DNA from: an uncultured Flavobacteriales bacterium
GTDB taxonomy: Bacteria; Bacteroidota; Bacteroidia; Flavobacteriales; Schleiferiaceae
DNA length: 64,000 nt
Reading direction: 5' to 3'
NCBI GenBank assembly: GCA_913055685.1
Contig: CAJXKC010000002.1
Span: 682,001 to 746,000 of the forward strand
The position numbers were made by a program, and so were the translations under genes. This document shows positions 63,689-64,000 of this stretch, piece by piece. The first letter of the stretch is position 1; each line of letters begins with the position of its first letter. The notes below the pieces were generated by a model that worked only from the letters and a program-made list of their open reading frames with translations, ran no database searches and had not been told where the DNA came from.

Positions 63689-64000
63689 ATGAAAAAGCTT
63701 CTCTCTTTAAGTCTTCTATTAGTCCTCGGACTAGGAGCCTCTGCCCAGGGGGATGAACTCATTGAATCCATTTACCGCGAGTACAGCGGTAATAAATTAA
63801 GTCTCAATATAAATTTGGGAGAGGATTTTCTCGACGACATCGACCTGGACATTGACACAGACGAGCTTCGCCAAAATATAAGTGGCGAGGTACGTAAATT
63901 ACGCTTTATCAAATTCGATGATTTTGCTCCGGCCCTGCGGAATGAAAAAGAAATCATCGAAAGACTATTCGCGGGTGGATATGAATATGTGCCCGTAGAA
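63689..64000 (+). CDS. Secreted protein, truncated by window end (DUF4252-like?)
   Basis: An ATG at 63689 opens 104 codons to the window edge. A signal peptide (MKKLLSLSLLLVLGLGASAQ) leads into 'IESIYREYSGNKLSLNINLG' and acidic 'DDIDLDIDTDELRQN'. The layout resembles DUF4252 proteins (small secreted, often near ECF sigma factors), but only part is visible and the match is by eye. It is downstream of a promoter with an inverted repeat over its -33 box. Confidence 0.6.
   Translation, partial: MKKLLSLSLLLVLGLGASAQGDELIESIYREYSGNKLSLNINLGEDFLDDIDLDIDTDELRQNISGEVRKLRFIKFDDFAPALRNEKEIIERLFAGGYEYVPVE

Overview
The window reads as a chromosomal segment of a marine-type Bacteroidota bacterium, most likely a member of the Flavobacteriales. 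The reasons are secreted proteins ending in type IX secretion (T9SS) sorting domains, promoters of the Bacteroidota form TAnnTTTG lying a few bases before start codons, little use of Shine-Dalgarno sites, TTG/GTG starts, and Flavobacteriia-like gene neighbourhoods (coaX - barrel protein - TPR - lptC - hemolysin). No phage, insertion sequence, CRISPR array or antibiotic-resistance island was seen. Everything here is inferred by reading; no database search was run.

Layout. 1-2.1 kb: the tail of a LolD-like ATPase, then kdsD-kdsA-kdsC (Kdo synthesis for LPS). 2.1-8.1 kb: a DMT exporter, a T9SS-secreted M14 carboxypeptidase preceded by a decayed small ORF, a hotdog protein, an MtfA-like peptidase, a small barrel protein and the ammonium channel. 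8.1-15.6 kb: a strong dyad, a probable pseudo-M1-peptidase/barrel protein, a secreted-looking arsenate-reductase-like phosphatase, a PrsW-like protease, a metallo-beta-lactamase-fold lipase-like enzyme and a methyltransferase. 15.6-21.3 kb: an epimerase-like protein, a fused E1 alpha/beta 2-oxoacid dehydrogenase, an RsmB-like rRNA methylase and murQ. 21.3-22.1 kb: the only long non-coding stretch, filled with 43-bp and about 22-bp degenerate repeats. 22-29.6 kb: an M28 T9SS peptidase, then hemolysin-lptC-TPR-barrel-coaX. 29.6-35.8 kb: tRNA-Phe, a lipoprotein, a diheme cytochrome, a TPR histidine kinase, an alpha/beta hydrolase, msrB, and trmD with rplS. 36-47 kb: a long minus-strand run with an OmpA/PD40 protein, an AsmA-like protein, a dicarboxylate symporter, aroC, a 57-residue PID-CTERM-like protein and a 1138-residue T9SS protein. 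47-57 kb: an AraC regulator, lpdA, a RidA protein, a glutamine amidotransferase, a zinc ribbon protein, gyrB, fabI, a rhomboid protease, a DUF4199 protein, a MauG/CcpA-type peroxidase and an SdpI-like protein.

The most unusual part is 57.2-63.5 kb, five plus-strand genes with almost no spacing: a class-C beta-lactamase-like hydrolase, a GshB-like ATP-grasp ligase, an N-formylglutamate-amidohydrolase-like domain fused to a DUF1704 (MATCAP/QEGLA) zinc carboxypeptidase-like domain, a type II NADH dehydrogenase, and a TANGO2/NRDE protein. A ligase joined to a carboxypeptidase of the family that removes tyrosine from tubulin suggests a bacterial add-and-remove cycle on peptide or protein tails. 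That is inference; the family pairing may already be noted in comparative genomics.

Other points: the fused E1 enzyme and lpdA can supply E1 and E3 of one complex (no E2 is here). KdsD/A/C, lptC and murQ serve the envelope. Two secreted peptidases, a large secreted protein and a PID-CTERM-like peptide point to active T9SS export.
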